Below, piece by piece: positions 26,564 through 35,499 of a DNA stretch of 64,000 nt; positions within the stretch are counted from its first letter, which is position 1, and each line of letters begins with the position of its first letter. The stretch comes from Anthropogastromicrobium aceti. GTDB taxonomy: Bacteria; Bacillota; Clostridia; Lachnospirales; Lachnospiraceae. The translations under genes were made by a program, and so were the position numbers. The DNA is taken from assembly GCF_025567095.1 (NCBI RefSeq), contig NZ_JAOQJH010000001.1. One strand, 5' to 3'. The notes under the pieces are model-generated. The model saw only the letters and a program-made list of their open reading frames with translations, was not told the origin of the DNA and did no database searches.

Positions 26564-27235
26564 ATGAAGAAAATAATTGCAAAAATCTTTTCACCGTGGG
26601 GACTGGTACCGCTTATTATGGCATTGTTGTGCAATTTTGCTGTATATAGCGGCTGCAATGCGCTTACACGAAACTGGAATCTTCATAGTCTTGCAATTCC
26701 ACTTGATAAGCAGATTCCATTGATCCCGTGGACGATAGTGATTTACTTTGGCTGCTATATTTTTTGGATTATCAATTATATTTTGATTTACAGAAGAAGC
26801 AGAGAGTATGCCTACCGTTTTTTTGTTGCAGATTTTTTATCACGAATTGTGTGTCTTGTGTTTTTTTTATGTTATCCGACTACGCTGGTACGTCCAACTG
26901 TAGAAGGGGAGGGGATTTTTTATGAGGCCATTCGTTTTCTCTACAAAATCGATGCGCCAACAAATCTTTTTCCATCCATTCACTGTCTTGTCAGTTGGTT
27001 TTGCTTTATAGGTATTATAAGTGACATAAAAATTCCAAAATGGTATAAGGTGATGTCTTTTTTGATTGCCGTGGCAGTATTTGTATCAACACTTACTACA
27101 AGACAACATGTGATTGTGGATGTTGTTGGAGGTGTAGTACTTGCTCAAATCTGCTACTTGATTGCGCAGAAGACAAACATATGGAGATGCTTTGAGAAAA
27201 CATTTGATTATCTGAATGGCTTTTTTGCAGAGTGA
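26564..27235 (+). CDS. PAP2 superfamily membrane phosphatase
   Basis: 223 residues with about six hydrophobic segments and the PAP2 motifs FPSIHCLVSW and TLTTRQHVIVDVVGG (catalytic His and Asp). The first PAP2 motif (KxxxxxxRP) is less clear; RPTVEG near residue 115 is a candidate. Possible substrates are undecaprenyl pyrophosphate or phospholipid phosphates; the sequence does not decide. AAAGGA lies before the ATG, 20 bases after rluD. Confidence 0.85.
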   Translation: MKKIIAKIFSPWGLVPLIMALLCNFAVYSGCNALTRNWNLHSLAIPLDKQIPLIPWTIVIYFGCYIFWIINYILIYRRSREYAYRFFVADFLSRIVCLVFFLCYPTTLVRPTVEGEGIFYEAIRFLYKIDAPTNLFPSIHCLVSWFCFIGIISDIKIPKWYKVMSFLIAVAVFVSTLTTRQHVIVDVVGGVVLAQICYLIAQKTNIWRCFEKTFDYLNGFFAE

Positions 27236-27265
27236 TACGCACTTAAAAGAATTGTACGAAAAAAG

Positions 27266-27294
27266 TTGCATTTTAATTTGAAATATTGTATAAT
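27266..27294 (+). promoter_or_regulatory. Promoter for the cytidylate-kinase-like gene
   Basis: TTGCAT (27266-27271), a 17 bp spacer and perfect TATAAT (27289-27294), 40 bases before the start codon. Confidence 0.75.
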
Positions 27295-27333
27295 ACCATC
27301 ATAAGATTTTGGAAGTTGAAAGGAGTGAGCATT

Positions 27334-27972
27334 ATGACAGGTAATTTAGTGATCACAATAGGCAGAGAGTGCGGAAGCGGCGGAAGATTGATCGGAAATC
27401 GTCTTGCAGAAAAATTGAATATTAAGTGTTACGATAAGGAATTGCTGACACTGGCGGCGAAGAAGAGCGGACTGTGCGAGGAAATTTTTGAGAGTCACGA
27501 TGAGAAGCCAACTAGCAGTTTTCTTTATTCTCTTGTAATGGACAGCTATTCAATGGGATATTCTACATCATCCTTCATTGATATGCCGTTAAATCACAAG
27601 GTTTTTCTGGCACAGTTTGATACAATCAAGCATTTAGCTGACACAGAGAGCTGTGTAATTGTAGGACGCTGTGCAGATTATGCACTGGCAGAGTATCCAA
27701 ATGTGTTAAGCGTATTTATCTCCGGCAACATGGATGAGAAAATCAAGTACATTTCTAAGCTGTATGATAAAACACCAGAAAAGGCAAAGGATATCATTGT
27801 TAAGACAGATAAGAAGCGTTCCAACTATTACAATTATTATACAAGTAAGAAGTGGGGCGATGCTCGCAGCTATGATGTCTGTTTAAACAGCAGCGTACTT
27901 GGACCAGAGGGTACCGTAGATGCAATTTTGGAGATTATCAAGCTTCGTGAGAGAAATCGAGCAGGAAAGTAA
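27334..27972 (+). CDS. Cytidylate-kinase-like family protein
   Basis: 212 residues of the cytidylate kinase-like family common in Lachnospiraceae. A modified P-loop GRECGSGGRLIGNRLAE opens the protein, the helix-rich middle contains CVIVGRCADYAL, and the C-terminal part has the KKRSNYYNYYTSKKWGD stretch of the family. Whether it phosphorylates CMP is unknown; true Cmk proteins differ. The ATG at 27334 follows GAAAGGAG; a longer frame from 27286 would run through the -10 box. Monocistronic with its own promoter and terminator. Confidence 0.85.
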   Translation: MTGNLVITIGRECGSGGRLIGNRLAEKLNIKCYDKELLTLAAKKSGLCEEIFESHDEKPTSSFLYSLVMDSYSMGYSTSSFIDMPLNHKVFLAQFDTIKHLADTESCVIVGRCADYALAEYPNVLSVFISGNMDEKIKYISKLYDKTPEKAKDIIVKTDKKRSNYYNYYTSKKWGDARSYDVCLNSSVLGPEGTVDAILEIIKLRERNRAGK

Positions 27973-27982
27973 AAAATAAAAG

Positions 27983-28015
27983 GGCAGGCTGCAAAGGGCA
28001 GCCTGCCTCCTTTTT
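27983..28015 (+). terminator. Strong rho-independent terminator
   Basis: GGCAGGCTGC (27983-27992) pairs perfectly with GCAGCCTGCC (27999-28008) around a 6-base loop, followed by TCCTTTTT. Confidence 0.93.
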
Positions 28016-28104
28016 AATTGTTCGTAGATTCTCTGTATATGAAAATGAAATCAGAAAGGAAATCGTCATCATAATAGTAATGGACATAAAAGGAGGAAGA
28101 AGAA

Positions 28105-29997
28105 ATGATACGTATACTGCCTAGACCGCAGCATATCGAAGAAAGAGAGGGAAGACTGCTTCTTGATTACCATTGCAGAATTACAATGGACAGCAGCTGC
28201 CCATCAGAAGTATTTTTTTATGCATCACAGCTTGCAGAGCAGCTTAAAAAATCATCAGGTATTGAACTGTTGATTGACAGACGTACATCAGGTGCGCATA
28301 AGGGCATTGTGCTTTGCATGAGTGAGGAAGCAGGAATTACAAGAGAAAATAAAAAGGAAAAAGAAGCATATCGTCTGGAAATCACACCAGAGGGTGTAAC
28401 TGTATGCGCAGCAGAAAAAGAAGGTCTTTTTAATGGTGTTCAGACGCTTCGCCAGCTTATTATTCAGTATGGAAGTTCTTTGCCATGTTTGTATATCGAG
28501 GATTATCCGGAACTTTCCGTGCGTGGCTGGTTTATGGATGTAACAAGAGGCCGTATTCCAAAGATGACCTATTTAAAGGAACTGGCAGATCGCTGCAGTC
28601 TTTATAAGATTAATCAGCTGCATCTTTATATTGAGCACACCTTTTTATTTGATGGTTTGAGTGAGGTTTGGAGAGACGATACACCGCTTACAGCGCAGGA
28701 TATTCTTGAATTTGATGCATATTGTGCAGAGAGAAATATTGAACTTGTTCCTTCTGTTGCTACATTTGGTCATTTGTATAAGGTACTTCGTACAAAAACA
28801 TTCCATGAGCTTTCAGAAGTGGAAGAAGCAGAGGGTACAGCATTTTCATTTTATGAGCGCATGTGCCATCATACATTAAACAGCACAGATGACAGAGCAT
28901 ATGAGTTAGTATGCCGTTTAATTGATGAGTATAGTCCACTGTTTCGTTCTAACCTTTTTAATATCAACTGCGATGAAACCTTTGACCTTGGAAGAGGAAG
29001 AGGAAAAGAAAGAGCAGATGAAATTGGCTCTCATGTAATGTATGTTCAGTGGGTTAACCGCGTATGTGAGCATGTGAAGGCGCTTGGAAAGCGTCCGATG
29101 TTCTGGGGAGATATCATTGCTGCACATCCTGAAGCTATTAAAGAACTGCCAGAGGATGTAATCTGCATGACTTGGGATTATAGTCCGACACCACGAGAAA
29201 TCAATGTGAAAAAGCTTTGGGAGAATGGTGCGCATCAATATCTGTGTCCAGGTGTTCAGGGATGGAATCAGGCAATTCACCTGTTAGATAATGCTTATGA
29301 AAATATCAAGCAGATGACAATATTTGCGCATAAGTATGATGGTGAAGGTCTTTTAAATACTGACTGGGGTGATTTTGGTCATTTCCAGCATCCAGAACTT
29401 TCTATGGTAGGTATTATTTATGGAGCTGCATTTAGCTGGAACAGCGATATTCTAGAAAAGTCAGCGATAAATGCTGATATATCAGTAATTGAATATGGTG
29501 ATCGTTCTGCGTCACTTGTTGAAGTGATAAGTCATATGAGCAATCAGGCAGTTGTGAATTGGGGAGAGTTTGTACGTATTCTGGAAAATTGTCGTTATCA
29601 GGTCGCAGAAAGAGAAGTAACTGCTTTTTGGGAGAAATATGACGAACAGACCGAAAATTCACAGAAGCAGATTGAATTTTGCAACGAAGCAATTAGAAAT
29701 GACATGGCGAAGATATCTGCACTTCTTGTTGGAATTGAGGAAGGAAAACGCAAGTATATTGCTCCAATTCTTCATATGGCAGAAGGTCAGATTCTGATCA
29801 ATACTATGTTTGGCGTGATTAAGAATGTGCATGATGGACAGCAAAATCCGTGTACAGATAAAAGAGCACTTGCTGAGGCTTTTGAGATCTGGTACTATGA
29901 GTATCGCAGACAGTGGCACAAAATCAGCCGTGAGAGTGAGCTGTACCGTATTGGTGAATTGATTTTCTGGTTAGCAGATTATATAAGAGAACTGTAA
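28105..29997 (+). CDS. Glycoside hydrolase family 20 protein (beta-N-acetylhexosaminidase-like)
   Basis: 630 residues with no signal peptide, so probably cytoplasmic. An N-terminal alpha/beta GH20b-type domain (about residues 1-135) precedes the TIM barrel: RGWFMDVTRGRIPKMTYLKELAD is the usual barrel start, and the Asp-Glu catalytic pair is D290-E291 in NINCDETFDLG. It likely removes terminal GlcNAc or GalNAc from imported oligosaccharides or recycled wall fragments. AAAGGAGG precedes the ATG. No transporter or sugar-regulator gene is adjacent. Confidence 0.9.
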   Translation: MIRILPRPQHIEEREGRLLLDYHCRITMDSSCPSEVFFYASQLAEQLKKSSGIELLIDRRTSGAHKGIVLCMSEEAGITRENKKEKEAYRLEITPEGVTVCAAEKEGLFNGVQTLRQLIIQYGSSLPCLYIEDYPELSVRGWFMDVTRGRIPKMTYLKELADRCSLYKINQLHLYIEHTFLFDGLSEVWRDDTPLTAQDILEFDAYCAERNIELVPSVATFGHLYKVLRTKTFHELSEVEEAEGTAFSFYERMCHHTLNSTDDRAYELVCRLIDEYSPLFRSNLFNINCDETFDLGRGRGKERADEIGSHVMYVQWVNRVCEHVKALGKRPMFWGDIIAAHPEAIKELPEDVICMTWDYSPTPREINVKKLWENGAHQYLCPGVQGWNQAIHLLDNAYENIKQMTIFAHKYDGEGLLNTDWGDFGHFQHPELSMVGIIYGAAFSWNSDILEKSAINADISVIEYGDRSASLVEVISHMSNQAVVNWGEFVRILENCRYQVAEREVTAFWEKYDEQTENSQKQIEFCNEAIRNDMAKISALLVGIEEGKRKYIAPILHMAEGQILINTMFGVIKNVHDGQQNPCTDKRALAEAFEIWYYEYRRQWHKISRESELYRIGELIFWLADYIREL

Positions 29998-30011
29998 GTT
30001 AAAATAATGAA

Positions 30012-30057
30012 TATGCCAGGCTTGGTTCGGAAATATTGTCCGTTCAAGTCTGGCATA
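30012..30057 (+). terminator. Hairpin after the GH20 gene
   Basis: TATGCCAGGCTTG (30012-30024) pairs with CAAGTCTGGCATA (30045-30057) with one G-U wobble, plus an inner CGG/CCG. Only a short AT-rich tract follows, so termination strength is uncertain. Its right arm overlaps the candidate sigma-E -35 element of yqfC. Confidence 0.6.
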
Positions 30058-30081
30058 AATTATGTGTGGGGCGCATAGATT
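30053..30081 (+). promoter_or_regulatory. Candidate sigma-E promoter for yqfC-yqfD
   Basis: GCATAAA (30053-30059), a 14 bp spacer and CATAGATT (30074-30081). The -10 matches seven of eight positions of the Bacillus sigma-E consensus CATACANT and the -35 five of seven of KMATATT. In Bacillus subtilis yqfC and yqfD are mother-cell genes under sigma-E. The same -35 is found before spoIIIAA here. Confidence 0.5.
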
Positions 30082-30111
30082 GGCGTAAGAACAAATAAAC
30101 AGGTCATTGCC

Positions 30112-30441
30112 ATGAAACGAAACACGAAAAAAAGGATGCGAAAGCAGAAAAAGTATCAGATAAGACGTGATGTGAAAAAACAAAGAGCGGAGCATGTGGT
30201 GGATTGCCTTCATTTGCCTAAAGATGTAGTGATGGGGGCAGAACTGACGCAGTTGTCAGGAAATAGTGAAATGCAGGTGAGAAATTTTAAAAAGCTTATT
30301 TCATGTCAGGAAAATGAGATATGTATCCAGACAGGAAGACATCGAATTAGAATAACAGGGCGCTGCCTGGCAATGGCCTACTTTGCATCAGAGGAGGTTA
30401 AGGTGACGGGGTGCATTACATCAATCTGCTACGAGGAATGA
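30112..30441 (+). CDS. yqfC: Sporulation protein YqfC (YabP/YqfC family)
   Basis: 109 residues with a very basic N-terminus and the YabP/YqfC core (ISCQENEICIQTGRHRIRITGRCLAMAYF). Needed for a mother-cell stage of sporulation in Bacillus subtilis; biochemical role unknown. Followed by yqfD, phoH and ybeY, a conserved Firmicutes order. The ribosome-binding site is weak (AACAGG). Confidence 0.88.
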   Translation: MKRNTKKRMRKQKKYQIRRDVKKQRAEHVVDCLHLPKDVVMGAELTQLSGNSEMQVRNFKKLISCQENEICIQTGRHRIRITGRCLAMAYFASEEVKVTGCITSICYEE

Positions 30442-30476
30442 GCATTTAAAAGCAGGGTTGAAATGGCGGTGAGAAG

Positions 30477-31682
30477 TTGAGAAATGGATGGTCAAATCAT
30501 GTTTTGATCAGCATAAGCGGATCAGAAACAGAACGCTTTTTAAATATAGTATCGTTTCATGGTTTAGTTTTGTATCAGGTACGCAGAAAACCATCAGGTA
30601 TAGAGGCAGATGTGAAGGCGAAAGATTTTTTGAAACTGTGCTGTCTGCGTACAAAGGCGGATGTTTCTATCCGTGTTCTTGAAAAGCGAGGCCCATATTT
30701 TTTATGGAAGAAAACAAGAAAAAGCCGTGTGGGAATTTGCTGTGGCATACTGGCATTTGCCGCTTTATATGTTATGTCCTTGTTTGTATGGGATATTGAC
30801 TTTGCAGGGAATATGCGCTACACAGACAGCTATCTTTTGCAGTTTGTCAAAAATGAGGGCTACAAACCAGGTATGAAGATTTCAAGTGTGGCTTGTGACA
30901 GACTGGAAAAGCGGCTTCGCAATGAGTTTGATGATATTACATGGGTATCGGCTCGTTTAGAAGGCACGAGACTTGTTGTAGAGATAGAAGAAAATAATAC
31001 TGCTTCAGCAAAAGAAAAGGAGCAAACACCATGCAGTCTTAAGGCATCAAAAAGTGGAATTGTTGCGAGGATGATCACAAGGCGGGGAACGCCGCTTGTC
31101 AAAAAGGGAGATCAAGTCGAAAAAGGAGATCTTTTGGTGTCTGGACTGCTTCCTATTTACAATGATTCACAGGAAATTGTTGGGTATGAGAAGACAAATG
31201 CCTCAGCTGATGTGTGGATTAAATACGAGGAGAATATTGAAATTACAATACCCCGAAGTCAGACTGTAAGACATTATACATCAAAGCAGGTGCATTCGGG
31301 GATTGTTTTGTTCGGTCATCGTTTTTGTCTGCCGCAAAGTCTTATGGCGTCAGATCAGGAAGAATTGTATATTGAGCAGCATCAATGGAAGCTTTTTGAA
31401 CATTTCTACTTGCCCTTTTATAATGAAGAATATTGTCTTATGAAGTACGAAAACGCGACGGTTTGCTACGATGATGAGAGCCTTAAAAATCAGGCAGACC
31501 AAAAATATCTTGAATTTATTATTCAATTGGAAAAATTAGGGGTGGAAATAATTGAAAATAATGTTACAATAGAAAGTGGTCCGAAAGACTATCGAATGAA
31601 TGTGCAGTTTCTTCTTGAAGCAAACGCATCAGAGAAATGTACTCTGGAATCGCAAGTGCAGGAACTGCAAAAACAAGAGTAA
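30477..31682 (+). CDS. yqfD: Sporulation protein YqfD
   Basis: 401 residues: an N-terminal cytoplasmic part, one membrane span (about residues 81-102, GICCGILAFAALYVMSLFVW), then a POTRA-like segment IDFAGNMRYTDSYLLQFVKNEG and an extracytoplasmic domain with LKASKSGIVARMITRRGTPLVKKGDQV. Family length is normal. The start is read as TTG at 30477 with GGTGAG just upstream; no ATG in frame gives a complete N-terminus. Confidence 0.9.
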   Translation: MRNGWSNHVLISISGSETERFLNIVSFHGLVLYQVRRKPSGIEADVKAKDFLKLCCLRTKADVSIRVLEKRGPYFLWKKTRKSRVGICCGILAFAALYVMSLFVWDIDFAGNMRYTDSYLLQFVKNEGYKPGMKISSVACDRLEKRLRNEFDDITWVSARLEGTRLVVEIEENNTASAKEKEQTPCSLKASKSGIVARMITRRGTPLVKKGDQVEKGDLLVSGLLPIYNDSQEIVGYEKTNASADVWIKYEENIEITIPRSQTVRHYTSKQVHSGIVLFGHRFCLPQSLMASDQEELYIEQHQWKLFEHFYLPFYNEEYCLMKYENATVCYDDESLKNQADQKYLEFIIQLEKLGVEIIENNVTIESGPKDYRMNVQFLLEANASEKCTLESQVQELQKQE

Positions 31683-31698
31683 CAAGTGAGGTTAATGT

Positions 31699-32712
31699 AT
31701 GAGTGTTGCGCAAGCAGTTATGGAAATACCGGCTGCCCATCAGCTGAATGTATTTGGACAGTTTGACTGTAATATAAAAAAGATTGAACGTGCCTTTGGT
31801 GTAACGTTTGTAAACCGGGGTGAAACGATTCGTCTTTCAGGAACAGAAGAGGCAGTTGGTAAGGCGCGAAGCGTTGTGGATACGTTGCTTGAATTGTCAC
31901 GAAGAGGAAACACTGTGACTGAGCAGAATGTTGATTATACGATTTCAATGTCTTTTTCCGAGAAAAGCAGTGATGTACTTGAGATTGATAAGGAAATCAT
32001 CTGCCGTACGATCTCTGGAAAGCCAGTAAAGCCAAAGACCGTTGGACAAAAGAAGTACGTTGACGAAATACGAAGCAAAATGATTGTGTTTGGCGTTGGT
32101 CCGGCAGGAACTGGAAAAACATATCTGGCAATGGCGATGGCAATTGATGCATTTAAAAAGCAGGAGGTCAGCCGTATTATTCTGACGCGTCCGGCAATTG
32201 AGGCTGGTGAGAAGCTGGGATTTTTGCCTGGTGATCTGCAGAGTAAAATAGATCCTTACCTGCGTCCATTATATGACGCATTGTATCAGATTATGGGTGC
32301 AGAAAGCTTTATAAACAATCAGGAGAAGGGCCTTATAGAAGTGGCACCGCTTGCTTACATGAGAGGACGTACACTAGATAACTCTTATATTATACTGGAT
32401 GAGGCACAGAATACGACACCTGCTCAGATGAAGATGTTTTTGACACGTATTGGTTTTGGGTCAAAAGTTATTATCACAGGAGATATGACGCAAAAAGACC
32501 TTCCGGCAGGTACGCCGTCTGGTCTTGATGTGGCAATTAAGGTTTTAAAGAATGTGGATGATATCGGATTTGTCTATCTTGATAACCGCGATGTTGTTCG
32601 TCATCCGCTTGTTCAGAAAATTGTAAAAGCTTATGAGGATTACGAAAATAAGCAAAACAGCAAAATGCGTGCGAAAGAGCATGAAGAAAAAACGAGAAAG
32701 CCAAGAGGCTGA
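31699..32712 (+). CDS. phoH: PhoH family ATPase
   Basis: 337 residues: an N-terminal KH-like segment (about residues 15-75) and a PhoH ATPase with Walker A GPAGTGKT and Walker B YIILDEAQNTT. PhoH proteins are linked to RNA metabolism and ribosome biogenesis; they usually precede ybeY, as here. GTGAGGT lies before the ATG. Confidence 0.94.
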   Translation: MSVAQAVMEIPAAHQLNVFGQFDCNIKKIERAFGVTFVNRGETIRLSGTEEAVGKARSVVDTLLELSRRGNTVTEQNVDYTISMSFSEKSSDVLEIDKEIICRTISGKPVKPKTVGQKKYVDEIRSKMIVFGVGPAGTGKTYLAMAMAIDAFKKQEVSRIILTRPAIEAGEKLGFLPGDLQSKIDPYLRPLYDALYQIMGAESFINNQEKGLIEVAPLAYMRGRTLDNSYIILDEAQNTTPAQMKMFLTRIGFGSKVIITGDMTQKDLPAGTPSGLDVAIKVLKNVDDIGFVYLDNRDVVRHPLVQKIVKAYEDYENKQNSKMRAKEHEEKTRKPRG

Positions 32713-32722
32713 TGGAGAGAGT

Positions 32723-33220
32723 ATGACAATTACAATTGAGAATGAAGCTTCAAAGGAGCTGCCATTTGATTACAAGGCGTTAATTGAACGTGTTGTTATG
32801 GGCTGCATGGATTATGAGAAGTGCCCGTATGAGGCAGAGGTCAATGTATTATTGACAAATAATGAGGAAATTCATAAGATCAATAAGGAATACCGCGGAA
32901 TTGACCGTCCAACAGATGTCTTATCATTTCCGATGGTCGATTACGATAAGCCGGCGAATTTTGATCCGTTGGAAAATGCGTCAGAGGACTATTTTAATTT
33001 CGAAACGGGAGAGCTTGTGCTTGGTGATATTATCATATCAGTGGACAAGGTATATGAGCAGGCTGAAAGCTATGGCCATTCATTAGAGCGTGAACTGGGC
33101 TTTTTAGTGGCACATAGTATGCTTCATCTGTTTGGCTATGACCATATGGAAGAAGAAGAACGCGAGCAGATGGAGGCTCGCCAAAGAGAAATATTGAACG
33201 GATTATCAATTCTCAGATAA
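32723..33220 (+). CDS. ybeY: Endoribonuclease YbeY
   Basis: 165-residue zinc-dependent endoribonuclease for rRNA maturation and quality control. The metal motif HSMLHLFGYDH (HxxxHxxxxxH) is intact, and the RGIDRPTDVLSFPM motif is present. The ATG at 32723 follows GGAGAG. A longer frame from 32633 would overlap phoH and is not needed. Confidence 0.95.
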   Translation: MTITIENEASKELPFDYKALIERVVMGCMDYEKCPYEAEVNVLLTNNEEIHKINKEYRGIDRPTDVLSFPMVDYDKPANFDPLENASEDYFNFETGELVLGDIIISVDKVYEQAESYGHSLERELGFLVAHSMLHLFGYDHMEEEEREQMEARQREILNGLSILR

Positions 33221-33262
33221 GCCTAAAAGAAAGATTGGCGGCAGGAAAGGGAAGATTTTGTA

Positions 33263-34900
33263 ATGGAAAAAAAGAAAAATGATTTTATCGCACAAGGAAG
33301 TATTCTGGCGATTGCGTCAATATTGGTGCGTGTAATGGGAATGATTTATCGTATTCCTATGACGGCGATTATTGGAGACAAGGGAAACGGATTTTATTCG
33401 TATGCGTACAGCGTTTACACAATTTTACTGCTGCTGTCCTCATACAGTCTTCCGCTTGCCGTGTCAAAGATGGTTTCTGCAAAGGCACAATTGGGTCAGT
33501 GGCGCAATGTAAAGAGAGTATTTATATGTGCAATTGCATTTGCAATCGGTATTGGTACTACATTTGGTTTGACTGTATTAATTGGTGCACAGTTTTTTAC
33601 AAGGGTATTTTTCCACAGTGAGCTGGCGGCTATTGCGCTTCGTTTTATGGCACCGACCATTTTGATTATGGCGCTTCTTGGTGTATTTCGTGGTTTCTTC
33701 CAGGGACTTCAAAATACACTTCCAACAGCAGTTTCACAGATTGTAGAGGGATTGATCAATGCGATCATGTCAGTTGTGTTTGCATATTTTCTGTTTGATT
33801 TTGGTCACGGAATGGATGTAGCAAGCGGTACGACTGATTTAGGCTACGCATGGGGTGCAGCAGGCGGCGCAATAGGAACTGGTGCCGGTGCACTGGCAGG
33901 CTTGATCTTTTGCTTTATTTTGTTTGTGGCATACAGAAAAATTCTTGCAGTTAATATTAGCCGTGATAAGACAGGAACACAGCAGGAGTATGGCGATATT
34001 TTTCGTCTTATGCTTTCTATTGCACTTCCAGTTATCTTAAGCACTGCACTTTATAACTTGATTGAGCTGGTAGATGGAAGCTTGTTTAACAACATCATGG
34101 CTTCAAAGGGCATGGAGGATGTAAAGGACAGCATGTGGGGAGCCTATAATGCAAAGGCTCTGCTTTTAGTTCATATTCCGGTATCTATCTCCTCAGCAAT
34201 GGCAGTATCGCTTGTTCCAACACTGACAGCTGCATATGCTCTTGGAGATGAGCAGACTGCAAAGTCAAAAGTTCATGCAATTCTTAGGTTTATTTCGATA
34301 CTGGCATTTCCGTCTGCCGTTGGTTTGCTTGTACTAGCAAATCCGATTATAAAAACGTTATTTTCTGGTGACACAAGCGCAGCAAGCACTTATCTTCAGG
34401 TTGTCTGCCCAGCCGTTATCACATTCTCATTTTCTACTATCACAAACTCGATTCTTCAGGGAATTGACAGAATGAATCTTCCAGTCTGCCACTCTCTGAT
34501 TGCGATGGCAGTTCATGTTGTGGTATTATTAATTCTTTGCCTTGGCTTTAACATGGGTATTTACGGCGTTATTATCAGCTATGTGATCTATGCTCTTGTG
34601 ATTACAATCCTGAATTTCTATTCTATCAGCAAGATTTTGGAATATCGCCCAGATGTGATTACATTATTTGTAAAGCCGGCAGTTGCCTCTGGAATTATGG
34701 GCATTGTATGCTTTGGATGTTATCAGCTGCTGTATCAGTTTTTAGGAAAAGCAATTCCGATGCTGATATCTGTAGTAGTAGCAGTCGTTGTGTATTTTGC
34801 AGTTGCAGTTAAATGTAAGCTTCTTACCGAGAGCGTCATGAGAGATCTGCCAAAGGGAAGCATGTTGATTCGCATTGCAAAAAAATGCAGGCTGATGTAA
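33263..34900 (+). CDS. SpoVB/MurJ-type polysaccharide flippase (MOP superfamily)
   Basis: 545-residue membrane protein with about 14 spans. The start FIAQGSILAIASILVRVMGMIYRIPMTAIIGDKGNGFYSYAYSVY region, seen in part here, is typical of SpoVB-like lipid II or oligosaccharide flippases. It may serve spore cortex synthesis or general wall synthesis; the family members are hard to tell apart. AAAGGGAAG lies before the ATG. Confidence 0.85.
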   Translation: MEKKKNDFIAQGSILAIASILVRVMGMIYRIPMTAIIGDKGNGFYSYAYSVYTILLLLSSYSLPLAVSKMVSAKAQLGQWRNVKRVFICAIAFAIGIGTTFGLTVLIGAQFFTRVFFHSELAAIALRFMAPTILIMALLGVFRGFFQGLQNTLPTAVSQIVEGLINAIMSVVFAYFLFDFGHGMDVASGTTDLGYAWGAAGGAIGTGAGALAGLIFCFILFVAYRKILAVNISRDKTGTQQEYGDIFRLMLSIALPVILSTALYNLIELVDGSLFNNIMASKGMEDVKDSMWGAYNAKALLLVHIPVSISSAMAVSLVPTLTAAYALGDEQTAKSKVHAILRFISILAFPSAVGLLVLANPIIKTLFSGDTSAASTYLQVVCPAVITFSFSTITNSILQGIDRMNLPVCHSLIAMAVHVVVLLILCLGFNMGIYGVIISYVIYALVITILNFYSISKILEYRPDVITLFVKPAVASGIMGIVCFGCYQLLYQFLGKAIPMLISVVVAVVVYFAVAVKCKLLTESVMRDLPKGSMLIRIAKKCRLM

Positions 34901-34974
34901 GTTTATAGGAATAAATGAATGAAAACGAATCCATACTTTACATAAAAATAAAACTTGGCAAAAGGAGTATTTGT

Positions 34975-35499
34975 GTGAAGTATGCAATTCGTTTTCTTTC
35001 TGTTGCGGCATTCTTTCTAATGATTGAGCAGACAAGCTTTTTTATAACAAGGCATGCAGCAAAAAATATGTTGGCAGATAAAGAACAAAAAGAAATTTTA
35101 ATGCGTTTGCCTCCAAAATCAGAGAGTGAGGTGCGCGTGAATGCACAGATGGATATTTTTCTGGAAGAGTACAGTGTCGATACAGGGCAGCTGCTTTTTG
35201 TAGAACCATATTGGGATATACGTTTGGCAGGGATGAATGAAGAGGAACTTCGTCTTTTTTTATCAGATCCGTCTCAAATGGAAGAAAAAGATGATATACG
35301 AGGATGTATTAGGTGTGAGCTTATTGAGATGGACTGGTGTACACTTAGGATTAGGAAATATGTAACTAGTCAAAATACATTTGTACATGGAAAGGAAAAC
35401 TTTAATGAAAACACAGGTGCTTGTCATTGGAGCGGGCGCGTCAGGATTGACGGCTGCGATATATGCCGCTCGCGGCGGATGCAAGGTGCATATTCTTGA
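34975..35499 (+). CDS. Hypothetical membrane-anchored protein, possibly BofC-like, with an abnormal C-terminus
   Basis: 174 residues. From the GTG at 34975 (AGGAG 7 bases upstream) the protein begins with a signal-anchor, MKYAIRFLSVAAFFLMIEQ, followed by a small domain (about residues 50-125) with FLEEYSVDTGQ and GMNEEELRLFLSDPSQM that recalls BofC-like forespore proteins. An ATG at 34915 would add 20 charged residues before the signal and has a poorer ribosome-binding site. The last 30 residues overlap the next gene by 95 bases and are low-quality, so the natural stop may be lost or shifted near 35370. Assignment is tentative. Confidence 0.55.
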   Translation: MKYAIRFLSVAAFFLMIEQTSFFITRHAAKNMLADKEQKEILMRLPPKSESEVRVNAQMDIFLEEYSVDTGQLLFVEPYWDIRLAGMNEEELRLFLSDPSQMEEKDDIRGCIRCELIEMDWCTLRIRKYVTSQNTFVHGKENFNENTGACHWSGRVRIDGCDICRSRRMQGAYS

